A DNA stretch of 25,610 bases from Enterobacteriaceae bacterium UBA2655 (GCA_002359495.1 DENB01000015.1:1-25610); one strand, 5' to 3'; shown: positions 1-9,846, counted from the stretch's first letter. Translations and numbers: made by a program. The notes: generated by a model not told the origin, from the sequence alone.

Positions 1-36
1 TTTTTTAATTCCATCACGGATGTCGTAGTTCTGACC

Positions 37-1248
37 ATGAAGACCACTTTTTCTGCTCGTTTTGTGCAGCGCATGGCGCTGACCACGGCCCTTTGCGCTG
101 CTGCGTTCTCCGCAGCTCACGCGGATGACCTGAACATCAAGACCATGATCCCTGGCGTTCCGCAGATCGACGCGGAATCCTACATCCTGATTGATTACAA
201 CTCCGGCAAAGTTCTGGCAGAACAGAACGCCGATGCCCGCCGCGATCCGGCCAGCCTGACCAAAATGATGACCAGCTACGTGATTGGCCAGGCCGTTAAA
301 GCTGGAAAAATCCATCAGGACGATATCGTGACCGTGGGTCAGGACGCCTGGGCGACCGGCAACCCGGTTTTTAAAGGCTCCTCGCTGATGTTCCTGAAGC
401 CGGGCGACCGCGTGCCGGTTTCCCAGCTGACGCGCGGCATCGTGCTTCAATCCGGCAACGACGCCTGCGTGGCGATGGCGGATTACGTCGCGGGCAGCCA
501 GGACGCATTCGTCGGCCTGATGAACAACTACGTCAAGGCGCTGGGCCTGCAGAACACCCATTTCCAAACCGTTCACGGCCTGGATGCTGACGGCCAGTAC
601 AGCTCGGCGCGCGACATGGCGCTGATCGGCCAGGCGCTGATCCGCGATGTGCCTGAAGAGTACGCGGTTTATAAAGAGAAAGAGTTTACGTTCAACAATA
701 TTCGTCAGACCAACCGCAACGGCCTGCTCTGGGACACCAGCCTGAACGTAGACGGTATCAAGACCGGACACACCAACTCGGCTGGCTACAACCTGGTCGC
801 CTCGGCGACCGAAGGCCAGATGCGTCTGATCTCGGCGGTGCTGGGCGGCCATACTTACAAAGGCCGCGAAGTCGAGAGCAAAAAGCTGCTGACCTGGGGC
901 TTCCGCTTCTTTGAAACCGTCGCGCCGTTGAAGCAAGGCAAAGAGTTCGCTTCCGAGCCGGTCTGGTTCGGCAACAGCGATCGCGTGCAGCTGGGCGTGG
1001 ACAAAGATGTCTACCTCACGATTCCGCGCGGCCGGATGAAGGATTTAAAAGCGAGCTATGTGCTGAGCAACACCGAACTGCACGCGCCGCTGAAGAAAAG
1101 CCAGGTGGTGGGCAGCATTAACTTCCAGCTGGACGGCAAAACCATCGACCAGCGTCCGCTGGTGGTGCTGAATGAGGTGCCGGAAGGCGGCTTCTTCAGC
1201 CGCATCGTCGACTATATCAAGCTGATGTTCCACCACTGGTTCGGCTAA
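37..1248 (+). CDS. dacA: D-alanyl-D-alanine carboxypeptidase, PBP5
   Basis: Removes the terminal D-Ala from peptidoglycan pentapeptides at the periplasmic face of the inner membrane and helps keep cell shape. The 403-aa length equals E. coli PBP5 and the sequence is near-collinear with it. A signal peptide ends in A-H-A at about residue 29. The active-site motifs are SLTK (73-76, nucleophile Ser73), SGN (139-141) and KTG (242-244). The last ~18 residues ([13 protein letters not shown]) form the amphipathic helix that anchors PBP5 to the membrane. The start at 37 is the only one that gives a proper signal peptide. An intrinsic terminator follows before ybeD. Confidence 0.98.
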   Translation: MKTTFSARFVQRMALTTALCAAAFSAAHADDLNIKTMIPGVPQIDAESYILIDYNSGKVLAEQNADARRDPASLTKMMTSYVIGQAVKAGKIHQDDIVTVGQDAWATGNPVFKGSSLMFLKPGDRVPVSQLTRGIVLQSGNDACVAMADYVAGSQDAFVGLMNNYVKALGLQNTHFQTVHGLDADGQYSSARDMALIGQALIRDVPEEYAVYKEKEFTFNNIRQTNRNGLLWDTSLNVDGIKTGHTNSAGYNLVASATEGQMRLISAVLGGHTYKGREVESKKLLTWGFRFFETVAPLKQGKEFASEPVWFGNSDRVQLGVDKDVYLTIPRGRMKDLKASYVLSNTELHAPLKKSQVVGSINFQLDGKTIDQRPLVVLNEVPEGGFFSRIVDYIKLMFHHWFG

Positions 1249-1305
1249 GGATCGGGTGGCGGTTGAAAAATCACCACGTCGGCCCTATTAAAAGGTAATA
1301 TATCT

Positions 1306-1334
1306 GCTCCCGCTCCGGCGGGAGCCTGTTTTTT
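1306..1334 (+). terminator. Intrinsic terminator after dacA
   Basis: A perfect 8-bp GC-rich stem (GCTCCCGC/GCGGGAGC) with loop TCCG is followed by CCTG and six T. It lies just before the ybeD ribosome binding site, so ybeD is read either by read-through or from a promoter in the AT-rich stretch upstream of the hairpin. Confidence 0.85.
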
Positions 1335-1350
1335 ATGCACCGGAGTCAAT

Positions 1351-1614
1351 ATGAAAACCAAACTGAATGAACTGCTCGAATTCCCTACGCCTTTCACCTA
1401 TAAAGTAATGGGACTGGCGCAACCGGGGCTGGTTGATCAAGTGGTTGAAGTGGTGCAGCGCCATGCGCCCGGCGACTATTCTCCCGAGATAAAACCGAGC
1501 AGCAAAGGCAACTATCACTCCGTTTCCATCACCATCAACGCCACCCATATCGAACAGGTTGAAACCCTGTACGAAGAACTGGGTAAAATCGAGATTGTTC
1601 GCATGGTGCTTTAA
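1351..1614 (+). CDS. ybeD: DUF493 family protein YbeD
   Basis: A small cytosolic protein of 87 aa, the usual length, belonging to the DUF493/YbeD family, which has an ACT-like fold. Its biochemical role is not established. It contains the family-typical stretches [11 protein letters not shown] and [17 protein letters not shown] ribosome binding site lies 8 bases before the ATG. The gene sits between dacA and lipB as in E. coli, which suggests a link to lipoate metabolism or the envelope by context only. Confidence 0.95.
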   Translation: MKTKLNELLEFPTPFTYKVMGLAQPGLVDQVVEVVQRHAPGDYSPEIKPSSKGNYHSVSITINATHIEQVETLYEELGKIEIVRMVL

Positions 1615-1659
1615 GCCCGCTTCCCGCTTACGCGGCAGGGCGCGCCTGAGCGTCTTAAT

Positions 1660-1700
1660 CGGCAAAGGGAGTTGGTCTTGCCCTTTGCCGACGTTATACT
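1660..1700 (+). promoter_or_regulatory. Hairpin overlapping a likely lipB promoter
   Basis: CGGCAAAGGG (1660-1669) and CCCTTTGCCG (1681-1690) form a perfect 10-bp inverted repeat with an 11-base loop. No T-run follows, so this is not a normal terminator. Inside it lies a fair sigma-70 promoter: TTGGTC at 1672-1677, a 17-base spacer, and TATACT at 1695-1700. The dyad covers the -35 region and spacer, so it could be an operator or only a structure in read-through RNA. The promoter call is inferred from base matches alone. Confidence 0.5.
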
Positions 1701-1730
1701 CACCTTCTTATCCCCAACCGGACCGCCGTT

Positions 1731-2390
1731 TTGTCAGCAGAAACTCTTCTTGTTCGTCAGTTAGGTTTGCGCGACTGGCAAACCGTTTCCGAAGCCATGC
1801 ACCAGTTCACCGATCGGCGCGACAGCCGCTGCGCGGATGAAATCTGGCTGGTTGAGCATTTCCCGGTTTTTACCCAGGGCCAGGCAGGTAAAGCGAAACA
1901 TCTGTTAATGCCCGGTGATATTCCTGTGGTGCAGAGCGATCGCGGCGGCCAGGTCACCTATCACGGACCCGGCCAGCAGATCATGTATGTATTGGTGGAT
2001 ATCAAGCGCCGCAAGTTGGGCATACGCCAGCTGGTGACCGCGCTGGAAGAGACGGTGATCGCCACCCTGGCTCACTTCGGCATCAGCGCCCGCGCCCGGG
2101 CGGATGCGCCTGGCGTCTATGTCGGCGAGCAGAAAATCTGTTCGCTCGGCTTGCGTATTCGTAAAGGCTGCTCGTTTCACGGCCTGGCGCTGAATGTCGC
2201 GATGGATCTGGAGCCTTTTTTGCGCATCAATCCTTGCGGCTACGCCGGTATGACCATGACGCAGTTGAGCGCGCTGAAACCGGGCGTGACGCTGGAAGAT
2301 GTGCAGCCGCTGTTGATCGCGGCATTCGCCCGCCTGACCGGCTATGAAAACGTCGAGTGGCGATCCGCAGCAGAGCAGCCGCTACTTTAA
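1731..2390 (+). CDS. lipB: Octanoyl-[ACP]:protein N-octanoyltransferase
   Basis: Moves the octanoyl group from octanoyl-ACP to the lipoyl domains of 2-oxoacid dehydrogenases and GcvH, the first step of de novo lipoylation in the cytosol. The 219-aa protein has the LipB signature [12 protein letters not shown] (71-82) and the catalytic Lys135 and Cys169 (in NPCG) at the same positions as in E. coli LipB. The start is TTG. The next in-frame ATG would remove the conserved N-terminal ...LVRQLGL, and the ribosome binding site is weak. LipA, the next enzyme, is encoded 169 bases downstream. The LysR-type gene found between lipB and lipA in E. coli is absent. Confidence 0.97.
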   Translation: MSAETLLVRQLGLRDWQTVSEAMHQFTDRRDSRCADEIWLVEHFPVFTQGQAGKAKHLLMPGDIPVVQSDRGGQVTYHGPGQQIMYVLVDIKRRKLGIRQLVTALEETVIATLAHFGISARARADAPGVYVGEQKICSLGLRIRKGCSFHGLALNVAMDLEPFLRINPCGYAGMTMTQLSALKPGVTLEDVQPLLIAAFARLTGYENVEWRSAAEQPLL

Positions 2391-2394
2391 CCGC

Positions 2395-2430
2395 GCGTGC
2401 GCCTTTACAATTTTGTAACCTGACGCACGC
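2395..2430. other. Nested dyad between lipB and lipA
   Basis: GCGTGCG (2395-2401) pairs with CGCACGC (2424-2430). Inside the loop is a second perfect palindrome, TTACAATTTTGTAA (2405-2418). No T-run follows. It starts 5 bases after the lipB stop, so it could end or protect the lipB transcript or bind a dimeric regulator. No known motif was recognised. Confidence 0.45.
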
Positions 2431-2559
2431 CTGAGCGGCTGCTTCCTGGCTGGTAAAATGATATAGTTTTTGCCAATTTTCAAAAAAAGTTGAAAGCGTC
2501 GTTCTCGGCTTGAGTGAGGAAGCTTTCAAATCGCAATCCCGACCGGAACCTGCAGATTT

Positions 2560-3525
2560 ATGAGTAAACCAATTCAGATGGAACGCGGCGTCAAATATCG
2601 CGACGCAGATAAAATGGCGTTGATCCCGGTAAAAACGGTGGTCACCGAACGGCAGGAGCTGTTACGCAAGCCTGAATGGATGAAAATCAAACTTCCCGCC
2701 GACTCCAGCCGCATCCAGGGCATTAAAGCTGCGATGCGCAAAAACGGCCTGCACTCGGTATGCGAAGAGGCGTCCTGTCCGAACCTGGCGGAGTGTTTCA
2801 ACCACGGCACGGCGACCTTTATGATTCTCGGTGCCATCTGCACCCGCCGTTGCCCGTTCTGCGACGTGGCGCATGGTCGCCCGAACGCGCCGGACGCCAA
2901 CGAGCCGGAGAAGCTGGCGCAAACTATCGCCGATATGGCGCTGCGCTATGTCGTCATCACCTCCGTGGATCGCGACGATCTGCGCGACGGCGGCGCACAG
3001 CACTTTGCGGACTGCATCACCGCCATTCGCGAAAAAAGCCCGTCGATCAAAATTGAAACCCTGGTGCCCGACTTCCGCGGCCGTATGGATCGCGCGCTGG
3101 AAATCCTTAACGCCACGCCGCCCGACGTTTTCAACCACAATCTGGAAAACGTGCCGCGCGTTTACCGTCAGGTACGCCCCGGCGCGAACTATGAATGGTC
3201 GCTGAAGCTGCTGGAACGCTTTAAAGAAGCCCATCCTGAAGTGCCGACCAAATCGGGCCTGATGGTGGGATTAGGCGAAACCAATGCGGAGATTATCGAA
3301 GTAATGCGCGATCTGCGTCGCCACGGCGTCACCATGCTGACGCTGGGGCAATATCTCCAGCCGAGCCGCCATCACCTGCCGGTACAGCGCTACGTCAGCC
3401 CCGCCGAGTTTGACGAGATGAAAGAAGAAGCGCTGGCGATGGGCTTCACTCACGCCGCCTGCGGTCCTTTCGTCCGCTCCTCTTACCACGCCGATATGCA
3501 GGCCAAAGGTCTGGAAGTCAAATAA
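2560..3525 (+). CDS. lipA: Lipoyl synthase
   Basis: A radical-SAM enzyme that inserts two sulfurs into protein-bound octanoyl groups and so completes lipoyl cofactor synthesis. It is 321 aa like E. coli LipA and nearly identical through most of its length. The auxiliary cluster cysteines are C68, C73 and C79 (CX4CX5C), and the SAM cluster is C94-X3-C98-X2-C101 in ICTRRCPFC. The ATG at 2560 gives the standard MSKPI N-terminus, although its Shine-Dalgarno is weak. It converges on tatE with a bidirectional hairpin between them. Confidence 0.98.
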   Translation: MSKPIQMERGVKYRDADKMALIPVKTVVTERQELLRKPEWMKIKLPADSSRIQGIKAAMRKNGLHSVCEEASCPNLAECFNHGTATFMILGAICTRRCPFCDVAHGRPNAPDANEPEKLAQTIADMALRYVVITSVDRDDLRDGGAQHFADCITAIREKSPSIKIETLVPDFRGRMDRALEILNATPPDVFNHNLENVPRVYRQVRPGANYEWSLKLLERFKEAHPEVPTKSGLMVGLGETNAEIIEVMRDLRRHGVTMLTLGQYLQPSRHHLPVQRYVSPAEFDEMKEEALAMGFTHAACGPFVRSSYHADMQAKGLEVK

Positions 3526-3531
3526 ACCGCG

Positions 3532-3584
3532 GCGCCTGAGATTTTCAGGCGCATAAAAAAACCAGACTGCGGCGCAGTCTGGTT
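3532..3584 (-). terminator. Convergent terminator region between lipA and tatE
   Basis: There are two hairpins. GCGCCTGA/TCAGGCGC lies at 3532-3552. A perfect 11-bp stem, AACCAGACTGC/GCAGTCTGGTT with loop GGC, lies at 3560-3584. On the minus strand the second stem runs straight into seven T (A-run 3555-3561), making it the tatE terminator. On the plus strand it is followed only by AATTATCTTT, so it is a weaker stop for lipA. Confidence 0.8.
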
Positions 3585-3639
3585 AATTATCTTTGCATTC
3601 GACACAAATAGTTACATTTATTGCCGAAGCAAGCGAAGA

Positions 3640-3843
3640 TTACTCTTTATGGGTAACGCGTTCTGCCGGAATTTCTTCAGCAGAGCTTTTGGCTGCGGTG
3701 GGTTCATCATCTTTCATGGCTTTTTTGAAGCCTTTGATTGCGGAGCCCAGATCGCCACCCAGTGAACGTAACTTATTGGTGCCAAAAAGCAGTACGATGA
3801 GCGCACCGATAATCAACAGTTTGGCAATGCTGATACCTTCCAT
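3640..3843 (-). CDS. tatE: Twin-arginine translocase subunit TatE
   Basis: A minor TatA-type pore component that works with TatBC to export folded proteins. At 67 aa it matches E. coli TatE. It has a single N-terminal membrane helix ([16 protein letters not shown]), the FG hinge, an amphipathic helix ([17 protein letters not shown]) and an acidic tail ending in HKE as TatE does, which separates it from TatA. It is monocistronic and convergent with lipA, as in E. coli. The Shine-Dalgarno is poor. Confidence 0.95.
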   Translation of the reverse strand: MEGISIAKLLIIGALIVLLFGTNKLRSLGGDLGSAIKGFKKAMKDDEPTAAKSSAEEIPAERVTHKE

Positions 3844-3962
3844 AATTTACTTTTCAACCTCAGCGAAAAACGGTGACGGTTATTTACGCGCAGTTTAACT
3901 TCATCCACAACTGCAATCTGTAACAGAGTAAGATCGGCCGCCGCCCGCGACGGCCGCCCGCC

Positions 3963-4729
<767 letters not shown>

Positions 4730-4733
<4 letters not shown>

Positions 4734-5692
4734 AGATCCTCCTTCTGCATCAGCGGACGATGAGCGACCGGCTCAGCGGCGCTCTTTTCCCGTTTCGCCA
4801 GGGTCACCGTGCGTTTGGTGCCGCGCGCGTAGTAACGCTCAATGGCCGACTGGCCCACGTTCAGCACCGAAGTAATCAACAGATACCAGATAACCGCCAC
4901 CATCAGCATCGGGATGATTTCGAAAGTGCGGTTGTAAATCGCCTGCACCGAGTAGAGCAAATCCCCCATGGCGATCACGCTGACCAGCGACGTGGCTTTA
5001 ATCATGCTGATCAGCTGGTTGCCGGTGGGCGGGATAATCGAGCGCATCGCCTGCGGAATAATAATGCGGCGCAGCGCGCGTCCCCGGCTCATGCCGAACG
5101 CCTGCGTCGTCTCGACCTGGCCGTTGTCCACCGAGAGCAGACCAGCGCGAATGATCTCCGCCATATAGGCCGCTTCATTCAGCGCCAGACCCGCGATCGC
5201 AGCCGTCAGCGGCGTGATCAGATCGTTGGTATTCCAGCTGGCGAAGGTGATATCGCTCCAGGGTAAGGCAATCGACAGCGTAGGAAAAAGCGTCGACAGG
5301 TTGTACCAGAAAATCAGCTGCACCAGCAGCGGCGTACCGCGGAAAAACCAGATATAAAGCCCGGAAAGCCCGCTCAGCAAACGGTTTTCCGACAGGCGCC
5401 AGACCGCCAGCAGCAAGCCGATCAGCACGCCCAGAATCATGGAAACCAGGGTCAGCCCCAGCGTGACCTGCAATCCCTTCAGCACCGAGGCTTCGGTAAA
5501 CCACTGCAGCACTACTTTCCATTCAAAGTTGGGATTGGTCGCCACCAGCCAGAGAAAATTGGCGGCGATAATCAGCACCACAATCCAGGAAACCCAGCGC
5601 CCGTAAGTCGGCGCGCTGCGGGCAAAAGCGACGTCGCGCTGTTGCACGTCGGCCTTATCCCTGGCTCGAGAATCGTTGGTGTGCAAACTCAT
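4730..5692 (-). CDS. Polar amino acid ABC transporter permease
   Basis: An inner-membrane permease of the HisM/GlnP class, 320 aa. This is longer than the usual 220-240 aa because of an ~70-residue N-terminal extension that includes a charged cytosolic stretch and an extra hydrophobic segment (about 34-52). The core begins near residue 75 ([16 protein letters not shown]). The EAA loop, which docks the ATPase, is visible from [13 protein letters not shown] to the conserved glycine of [18 protein letters not shown]. Its start overlaps the binding-protein stop as ATGA and uses a GGGGCGG ribosome binding site there. A single permease gene implies a homodimer. Confidence 0.93.
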
Positions 5693-6576
5693 TTTGCCGC
5701 CCCTTTCGCCAGGTTACGTCCCGGCTCGTTGATCATATTGCCGTCCAGCTTCCACTTTTTCATGATCGCCGCGTAGGTGCCGTTCTGGTACAGCTCGCGA
5801 TAGGCGTCCAGCACCACGTTGCCCAGCTCTGAACCTTTAGGCACCACGGTGCCCTGAAAAATATCGCCGAAGCCGTTTTTCTGCCCTTTGCCCGACAGCT
5901 CAAGCTGGCCGTTGGCCTGATCGACAAAGTAGGTCAGCGGCGCCTGCGACGAGAAGAAGGCGTCGGATCGTTTAGAGCGCACCGCCAGGATCGAGGAGGG
6001 CTGATCGGTAAAAGATTGCACCGTCACCGCCGGCTTGCCGGCCTCGGTGCAGGCCTGCGACTGCTTGCGGATCACCTGCTCCGCCGACCCCGCCGCCATC
6101 ACCGCGATACGCTTGCCGCAGGTATCCGCCAGGCTATTAATGCCGGCTGGATTGCCTTTCTGCACGCCGAACACCACGAACTCCTGGACGAAGTCAATAA
6201 AGTCCACTTTCTGCTGCCTGTCCGGGTAGTCGCCCACCGGCCCGATAGCCAGCTGATAGCGACCGGAGTTGATGCCCGTCAGCACCCCTGACAAGCCGCT
6301 GACGGTGGCGTGCTCGATTTTTACGCCCAGCAGCTGTCCCAGCGCCAGGGTAAGATCGGCGGAGGCGCCGTCCATTGAGTGCGGGCCGTTAACGATCTCA
6401 TACGGAGGGAAAGATCCGTTGTTAACGGAAATCATTTTGCCTGCGGTTTTGATCGCCGCCGGCAGGCGATCGTGCAGCGCCTGATCGACTTTTTGCGTCG
6501 GGATCGTTTCTGCAGCATGGGCCAACGTCGCCGTCAGTCCCAAAGCCAGTGCAAGTGCGGTTGCCATTTTTTTCAT
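5689..6576 (-). CDS. Periplasmic solute-binding protein, family 3
   Basis: A secreted binding protein of the amino-acid type, 295 aa, with a signal peptide ending in A-H-A near residue 22. Family features include the early NNGSFPPYEIVNG stretch, GASADLTLALGQLLG, and the ATVSGLSGVLTGINSGRYQLAIGP segment typical of polar amino-acid binders, here split by a short gap when compared with HisJ. It is encoded with permease and ATPase in the order binder-permease-ATPase. It lies 25 bases downstream of the ybeM-type amidase, which suggests the imported compound is that amidase's substrate or a precursor. Confidence 0.9.
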   Translation of the reverse strand: MKKMATALALALGLTATLAHAAETIPTQKVDQALHDRLPAAIKTAGKMISVNNGSFPPYEIVNGPHSMDGASADLTLALGQLLGVKIEHATVSGLSGVLTGINSGRYQLAIGPVGDYPDRQQKVDFIDFVQEFVVFGVQKGNPAGINSLADTCGKRIAVMAAGSAEQVIRKQSQACTEAGKPAVTVQSFTDQPSSILAVRSKRSDAFFSSQAPLTYFVDQANGQLELSGKGQKNGFGDIFQGTVVPKGSELGNVVLDAYRELYQNGTYAAIMKKWKLDGNMINEPGRNLAKGAAK

Positions 6577-6601
6577 TGATGTTTTCCCATGCTGTCAGTT
6601 T

Positions 6602-7393
6602 TTATTTCAATTCCGGTCGGGCAAAGCGACGATTCTCCAGAACAGGCAGAACGCTGCGCGCATAGGCGATGCGCTGCGGATCGAGATCGGCAAATACCAG
6701 CGCCGCGCTCTCCGGCGCTTTGGCAATCGCCACGCCGAGGGGATCGATCACCAGACTGTTGCCGATATTGCGCGGGCCGCATTCGCCGACCGCCACCATG
6801 TAACAGGTATTCTCCAGCGCGCGCGCCGTGGTCAGCAGCTCCCAGTGCATCTCCTTTAGCGGCCCTTTTACCCAGGCGGCTGGCAGCACCAGCACGTCGG
6901 CGCCGTCCAGTACCAGACGCCGCGCCAGCTCAGGGAAGCGCACGTCGTAGCAGGTCATCAGCCCGACTTTCATACCGGCCACTTCAACCAGCGGCGGAAT
7001 CTCATGACCAGGATTAACGCGCTGCGACTCCTGCATCGCGAAGGCGTCATAGAGGTGCAGCTTTTCATAGGCGGCGATAATCTCGCCGTTGCGGATTGCA
7101 ATCAGCACGTTAAGCGCCTTTTCGCCTGCGGTCGGCACATGCACGCTCATCATGGTGGTCAGCGCGTTCCCTTTGCTGGCCGCCAGCAGCTGCGTCAGAA
7201 AAGGGCCGTCCAGCGGCTGCGCGGCCTTCAGCACCAGATCCGGATCGGCGATATCGCGCGCCAGCACCCCTTCCGGCATCACCAGCAGATCGGCGCCGCC
7301 AGCCAGCGCGTTATTCATCAGGCCGATACAGATATCGGCGTTCTCCTGCCATTCGCGACTGACCGCGAATTGCCCCATTGCCACTTTCATCAT
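6602..7393 (-). CDS. ybeM: Carbon-nitrogen hydrolase YbeM (deaminated glutathione amidase)
   Basis: A nitrilase-superfamily amidase, 263 aa, clearly orthologous to E. coli YbeM/Nit1 (shared KLHLYDAFA, VGLMTCYD.RFPEL and VLPAAWV.GPLKE.HW). That family hydrolyses deaminated glutathione, a damage product made by transaminases. The catalytic triad is E41, K111 and C148. It keeps the E. coli position between tatE and cspE but here lies inside a transporter operon. The ATG overlaps the upstream stop as TAATG, and AAGGGGG precedes it. A second ATG directly follows the first. The housekeeping function is likely kept. A second role on the imported substrate is inference. Confidence 0.9.
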   Translation of the reverse strand: MMKVAMGQFAVSREWQENADICIGLMNNALAGGADLLVMPEGVLARDIADPDLVLKAAQPLDGPFLTQLLAASKGNALTTMMSVHVPTAGEKALNVLIAIRNGEIIAAYEKLHLYDAFAMQESQRVNPGHEIPPLVEVAGMKVGLMTCYDVRFPELARRLVLDGADVLVLPAAWVKGPLKEMHWELLTTARALENTCYMVAVGECGPRNIGNSLVIDPLGVAIAKAPESAALVFADLDPQRIAYARSVLPVLENRRFARPELK

Positions 7394-8355
7394 TATTCCC
7401 CCTTGCCTGCCGCCGCCGGAAACAGCGCCTCGGGCGTCAGCAACGTTTTGGTTAATCCCTGCTGATAAAGCTCGTTGGCGAAATCAGCAATCATTTTTCG
7501 GTTAACGGCAAAGCCATTCTGGTTCCAGTTTGCCGGCAGCGCCTGCGCGGTGCGTCGCAAATCGTCGAGCAGCCAGGGCGTGGTATCCGCATATTTCTCC
7601 CGCTTTTGCATCCACATCGCGTAAGAGCGATCGATCAGCTCGCTCAGCGCCTGCGGCAGCCAGGGATGCGCCTGCGCCAGCGCCGGCTTCATCGCCAGAA
7701 TATGCATGCCCGGCACGTAACCAACGCGGTTGAAATAACCCAGCTCAGCCTGCTGAAAATCGGTTTGCAGCTGGCGCAGACCTGAGTCCGGCAGGAAAAA
7801 GCCCTGCGGCATAAAAGGCGTGAAAACCGCGTCCAGCTCGCCCGCCTTCAGCAGATCGATCAGCGGTCGTTCGCCCGGCGCCGCTTCAATACGTCCGGGA
7901 CGGCCAAAACCGGCCAGCCGATCCACAATCGGATGATCTTCCGTCAGACGTCCGGCGAACCAGTAAGCATCGTCAATATCAACGCCCGCCTCGCGCAGCA
8001 CGGTGCGCGTCCAGGTATTGCCGGAATCCTGCCAGCCGGTGACGCCGATTTTTTTACCCTTAAGCTGGGCCGGTGTGGTGAGCGGACTGTCGGCGGTGGT
8101 GATAATGCAGCGCTGGCGAAAGCCGCGCATCAGGAAATGGGGCAGTCCGAGCAGCGATTCGTCGCCCTTCGCCCTGCCCTGCGCATAACGGCTGAACGAC
8201 ACTTCGCCCGCATCGTACTGTTCGCTGGCGGCGAGTTCGTTTACCAGCGTGCCGACGCGATCGATTTTCAGCGTAAAGCCTTCGGGCTGAATATCGCCCA
8301 GCGCCAGCGGCGTAAAATAATCCCAGTCGCGTACCGCCAGTCTGATAGTAACCAT
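7393..8355 (-). CDS. Cytosolic decarboxylase-like protein of the type 2 binding-protein fold
   Basis: A 320-aa first gene of the operon. It resembles the 4,5-dihydroxyphthalate decarboxylase (Pht5-like) branch, which is often annotated as an ABC substrate-binding protein. Family marks are the N-terminal RLAVRDWDYFTPL, the YDAGEVSFSRYAQGR motif, LKGKKIGVTGWQDSGNTW, and LDAVFTPFMPQ. There is no signal peptide, so it should stay in the cytosol and act as an enzyme or sensor, not a transport binder. The start follows a GGGGACAG ribosome binding site. The true substrate is unknown. A binding protein that lost its leader is the alternative. Confidence 0.75.
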   Translation of the reverse strand: MVTIRLAVRDWDYFTPLALGDIQPEGFTLKIDRVGTLVNELAASEQYDAGEVSFSRYAQGRAKGDESLLGLPHFLMRGFRQRCIITTADSPLTTPAQLKGKKIGVTGWQDSGNTWTRTVLREAGVDIDDAYWFAGRLTEDHPIVDRLAGFGRPGRIEAAPGERPLIDLLKAGELDAVFTPFMPQGFFLPDSGLRQLQTDFQQAELGYFNRVGYVPGMHILAMKPALAQAHPWLPQALSELIDRSYAMWMQKREKYADTTPWLLDDLRRTAQALPANWNQNGFAVNRKMIADFANELYQQGLTKTLLTPEALFPAAAGKGE

Positions 8356-8419
8356 ATCTGTTCTGTCCCCGTTTTACGCCGCGATGACCAGGCGTGTCGA
8401 ATTATTCATCAAATAGCGC

Positions 8420-8479
8420 TTGAATTTGATACTAAATCGGGAATACTGTCTGAACAATAATTTCTTTGTTACTGAACAA
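8420..8479. promoter_or_regulatory. Divergent control region with direct repeats
   Basis: CTGAACAA occurs twice in the same orientation, at 8450-8457 and 8472-8479, 22 bp apart, which is two helical turns. MocR regulators commonly bind direct repeats near their own promoter. A possible mocR promoter is TTGAAT (8420-8425), 16 bases, AATACT (8442-8447). Repeat 1 falls just downstream of it. It also overlaps a possible -35 (TTGTTC) of a minus-strand promoter with TAGTAT 17 bases on. The fit is self-repression plus operon activation. All of this is from sequence pattern. Confidence 0.55.
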
Positions 8480-8490
8480 ATTATTTTCTT

Positions 8491-9846
8491 ATGACAAAAA
8501 CAGTGGACATTAACTGGCTTTGCGAGCAGATCGGCGACGCCTCGGTAAAAGGCATTACGCTTGCCGCCTCGACGCTGATTCGCGAAGGGCGGATTGCGGT
8601 GGGTATGCAGATGCCCGCAGTGCGCGAGTTGGCGGAGAAGCTGAACGTCAGTCCGGCCACGGTATCGGCTGCCTGGGCGCAACTGAAAAAGCAGAAAGTG
8701 CTGGCCGGCAAAGGGCGCAGCGGCATCTGGGTATGCGGCGATACGGTCATGCCGCGCCCGGTTCGCTTTGAAAAAATCGGCAACTACGGCGATAACATCC
8801 AGGCCGATCTGGCGATGGCGTCGCCGGATCCGGCGCTGCTGCCCGATTTACGCCAGGCCATTTTGCACGGACTTGAGGCGCCGCAGCTGAACAGCTATCT
8901 GCGCGAGCCGATCTCGCCGCAGCTGCTGGCGGCGGTCAAACCGCGCTGGCCCTTCCCCGCTGAGGCGTATCTGGCTGCCGACGGCGGTTTCGACGCGATG
9001 AACCTGATTATACAAACGCTGGTTTCGCCAGGCGATCGGGTCGTTATCGAAGATCCTACCGCCACCCGCCTGCTCGATATTCTTGATAACGTGGGCGCCG
9101 AAATTCTGCCGCTGCCCTGCGACGACGAAGGGCCGCAGCCCGCCGCGCTTGCCGCGCTGCTGCAAAAAAGACCGGTGATGATGATTTACCAGCCGCGCAC
9201 CCATTCCGCTACCGGTCACCGGGTTAGCCAGGCGCGCAGCGCGGCGCTGGCGGAAGTGCTCGCTGGCGATAAAGCGCTTATCGTCGAGGATGACGGCATC
9301 GGCGATCTTTCCGCCTGGCCGCTCTACAGTCTGGGAAATTATTTCCCGGCGCGCACCCTGCACGTTCACTCTTTTTCTAAAGCTTACGGCCCGGATCTGC
9401 GGCTGGCGGTGCTGTCGGGTACCGAGGAGATGGTGAAACGTATCCAGGCGTGGCGAAATTTCGGCGTAAGCTGGACCAGCCGTATTTTGCAGAACGCCGT
9501 CGCCTGGCTGCTGTGCGACAGCGCGACGCAGCGCCAGCTCCAGCGCGCGCGCGAGGTGTATGGTGCCCGGCGTCGGCAATTGCGCGAGGCGTTAGCCCGG
9601 CGCGGTTTGCAGCTGGCCGATCGCGATGGGCTTAGTCTCTATATTCCTGTGGCCTCGGAGCAGTTTGCGATGATCACTCTGGCGGCACGCGGCATTGCGG
9701 TATTGCCTGGCGAACGCTGCAGTCTGGGAAACAAACAGTTTATTCGGGTCAGCACCGCCATGTTTCCGGAAGCCCAGCTGGATGCGATCGCCGACGCGCT
9801 GGTGATCGCATCCGGCCGCGAACGCGCTATACATGCAGATCTTTGA
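8491..9846 (+). CDS. MocR/PdxR-type regulator (GntR domain plus aminotransferase fold)
   Basis: A 451-aa PLP-dependent transcription regulator. The N-terminal winged helix (about 18-80) includes AVRELAEKLNVSPATVSAAW. The C-terminal part is a class I aminotransferase fold with EDPT (187-190), D267/D268 in VEDDGIGD and the PLP lysine K297 in SFSKAYGPDLR. MocR proteins sense amino acids or amines as PLP adducts, which suits the divergent amino-acid-type operon. The ATG at 8491 has no visible Shine-Dalgarno, so the start may be leaderless or wrong by a few codons. It overlaps the GNAT gene tail to tail by 20 bases. Confidence 0.9.
   Translation: MTKTVDINWLCEQIGDASVKGITLAASTLIREGRIAVGMQMPAVRELAEKLNVSPATVSAAWAQLKKQKVLAGKGRSGIWVCGDTVMPRPVRFEKIGNYGDNIQADLAMASPDPALLPDLRQAILHGLEAPQLNSYLREPISPQLLAAVKPRWPFPAEAYLAADGGFDAMNLIIQTLVSPGDRVVIEDPTATRLLDILDNVGAEILPLPCDDEGPQPAALAALLQKRPVMMIYQPRTHSATGHRVSQARSAALAEVLAGDKALIVEDDGIGDLSAWPLYSLGNYFPARTLHVHSFSKAYGPDLRLAVLSGTEEMVKRIQAWRNFGVSWTSRILQNAVAWLLCDSATQRQLQRAREVYGARRRQLREALARRGLQLADRDGLSLYIPVASEQFAMITLAARGIAVLPGERCSLGNKQFIRVSTAMFPEAQLDAIADALVIASGRERAIHADL

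Noticed and set aside
2662..3234. Long open frame antisense to lipA
   Set aside because: It lies fully over lipA, lacks a ribosome binding site and shows composition expected from the complementary strand of a GC-rich gene.
8848..9579. 243-codon open frame antisense to the MocR gene
   Set aside because: Shadow of a clearly coding MocR sequence; no start signal.
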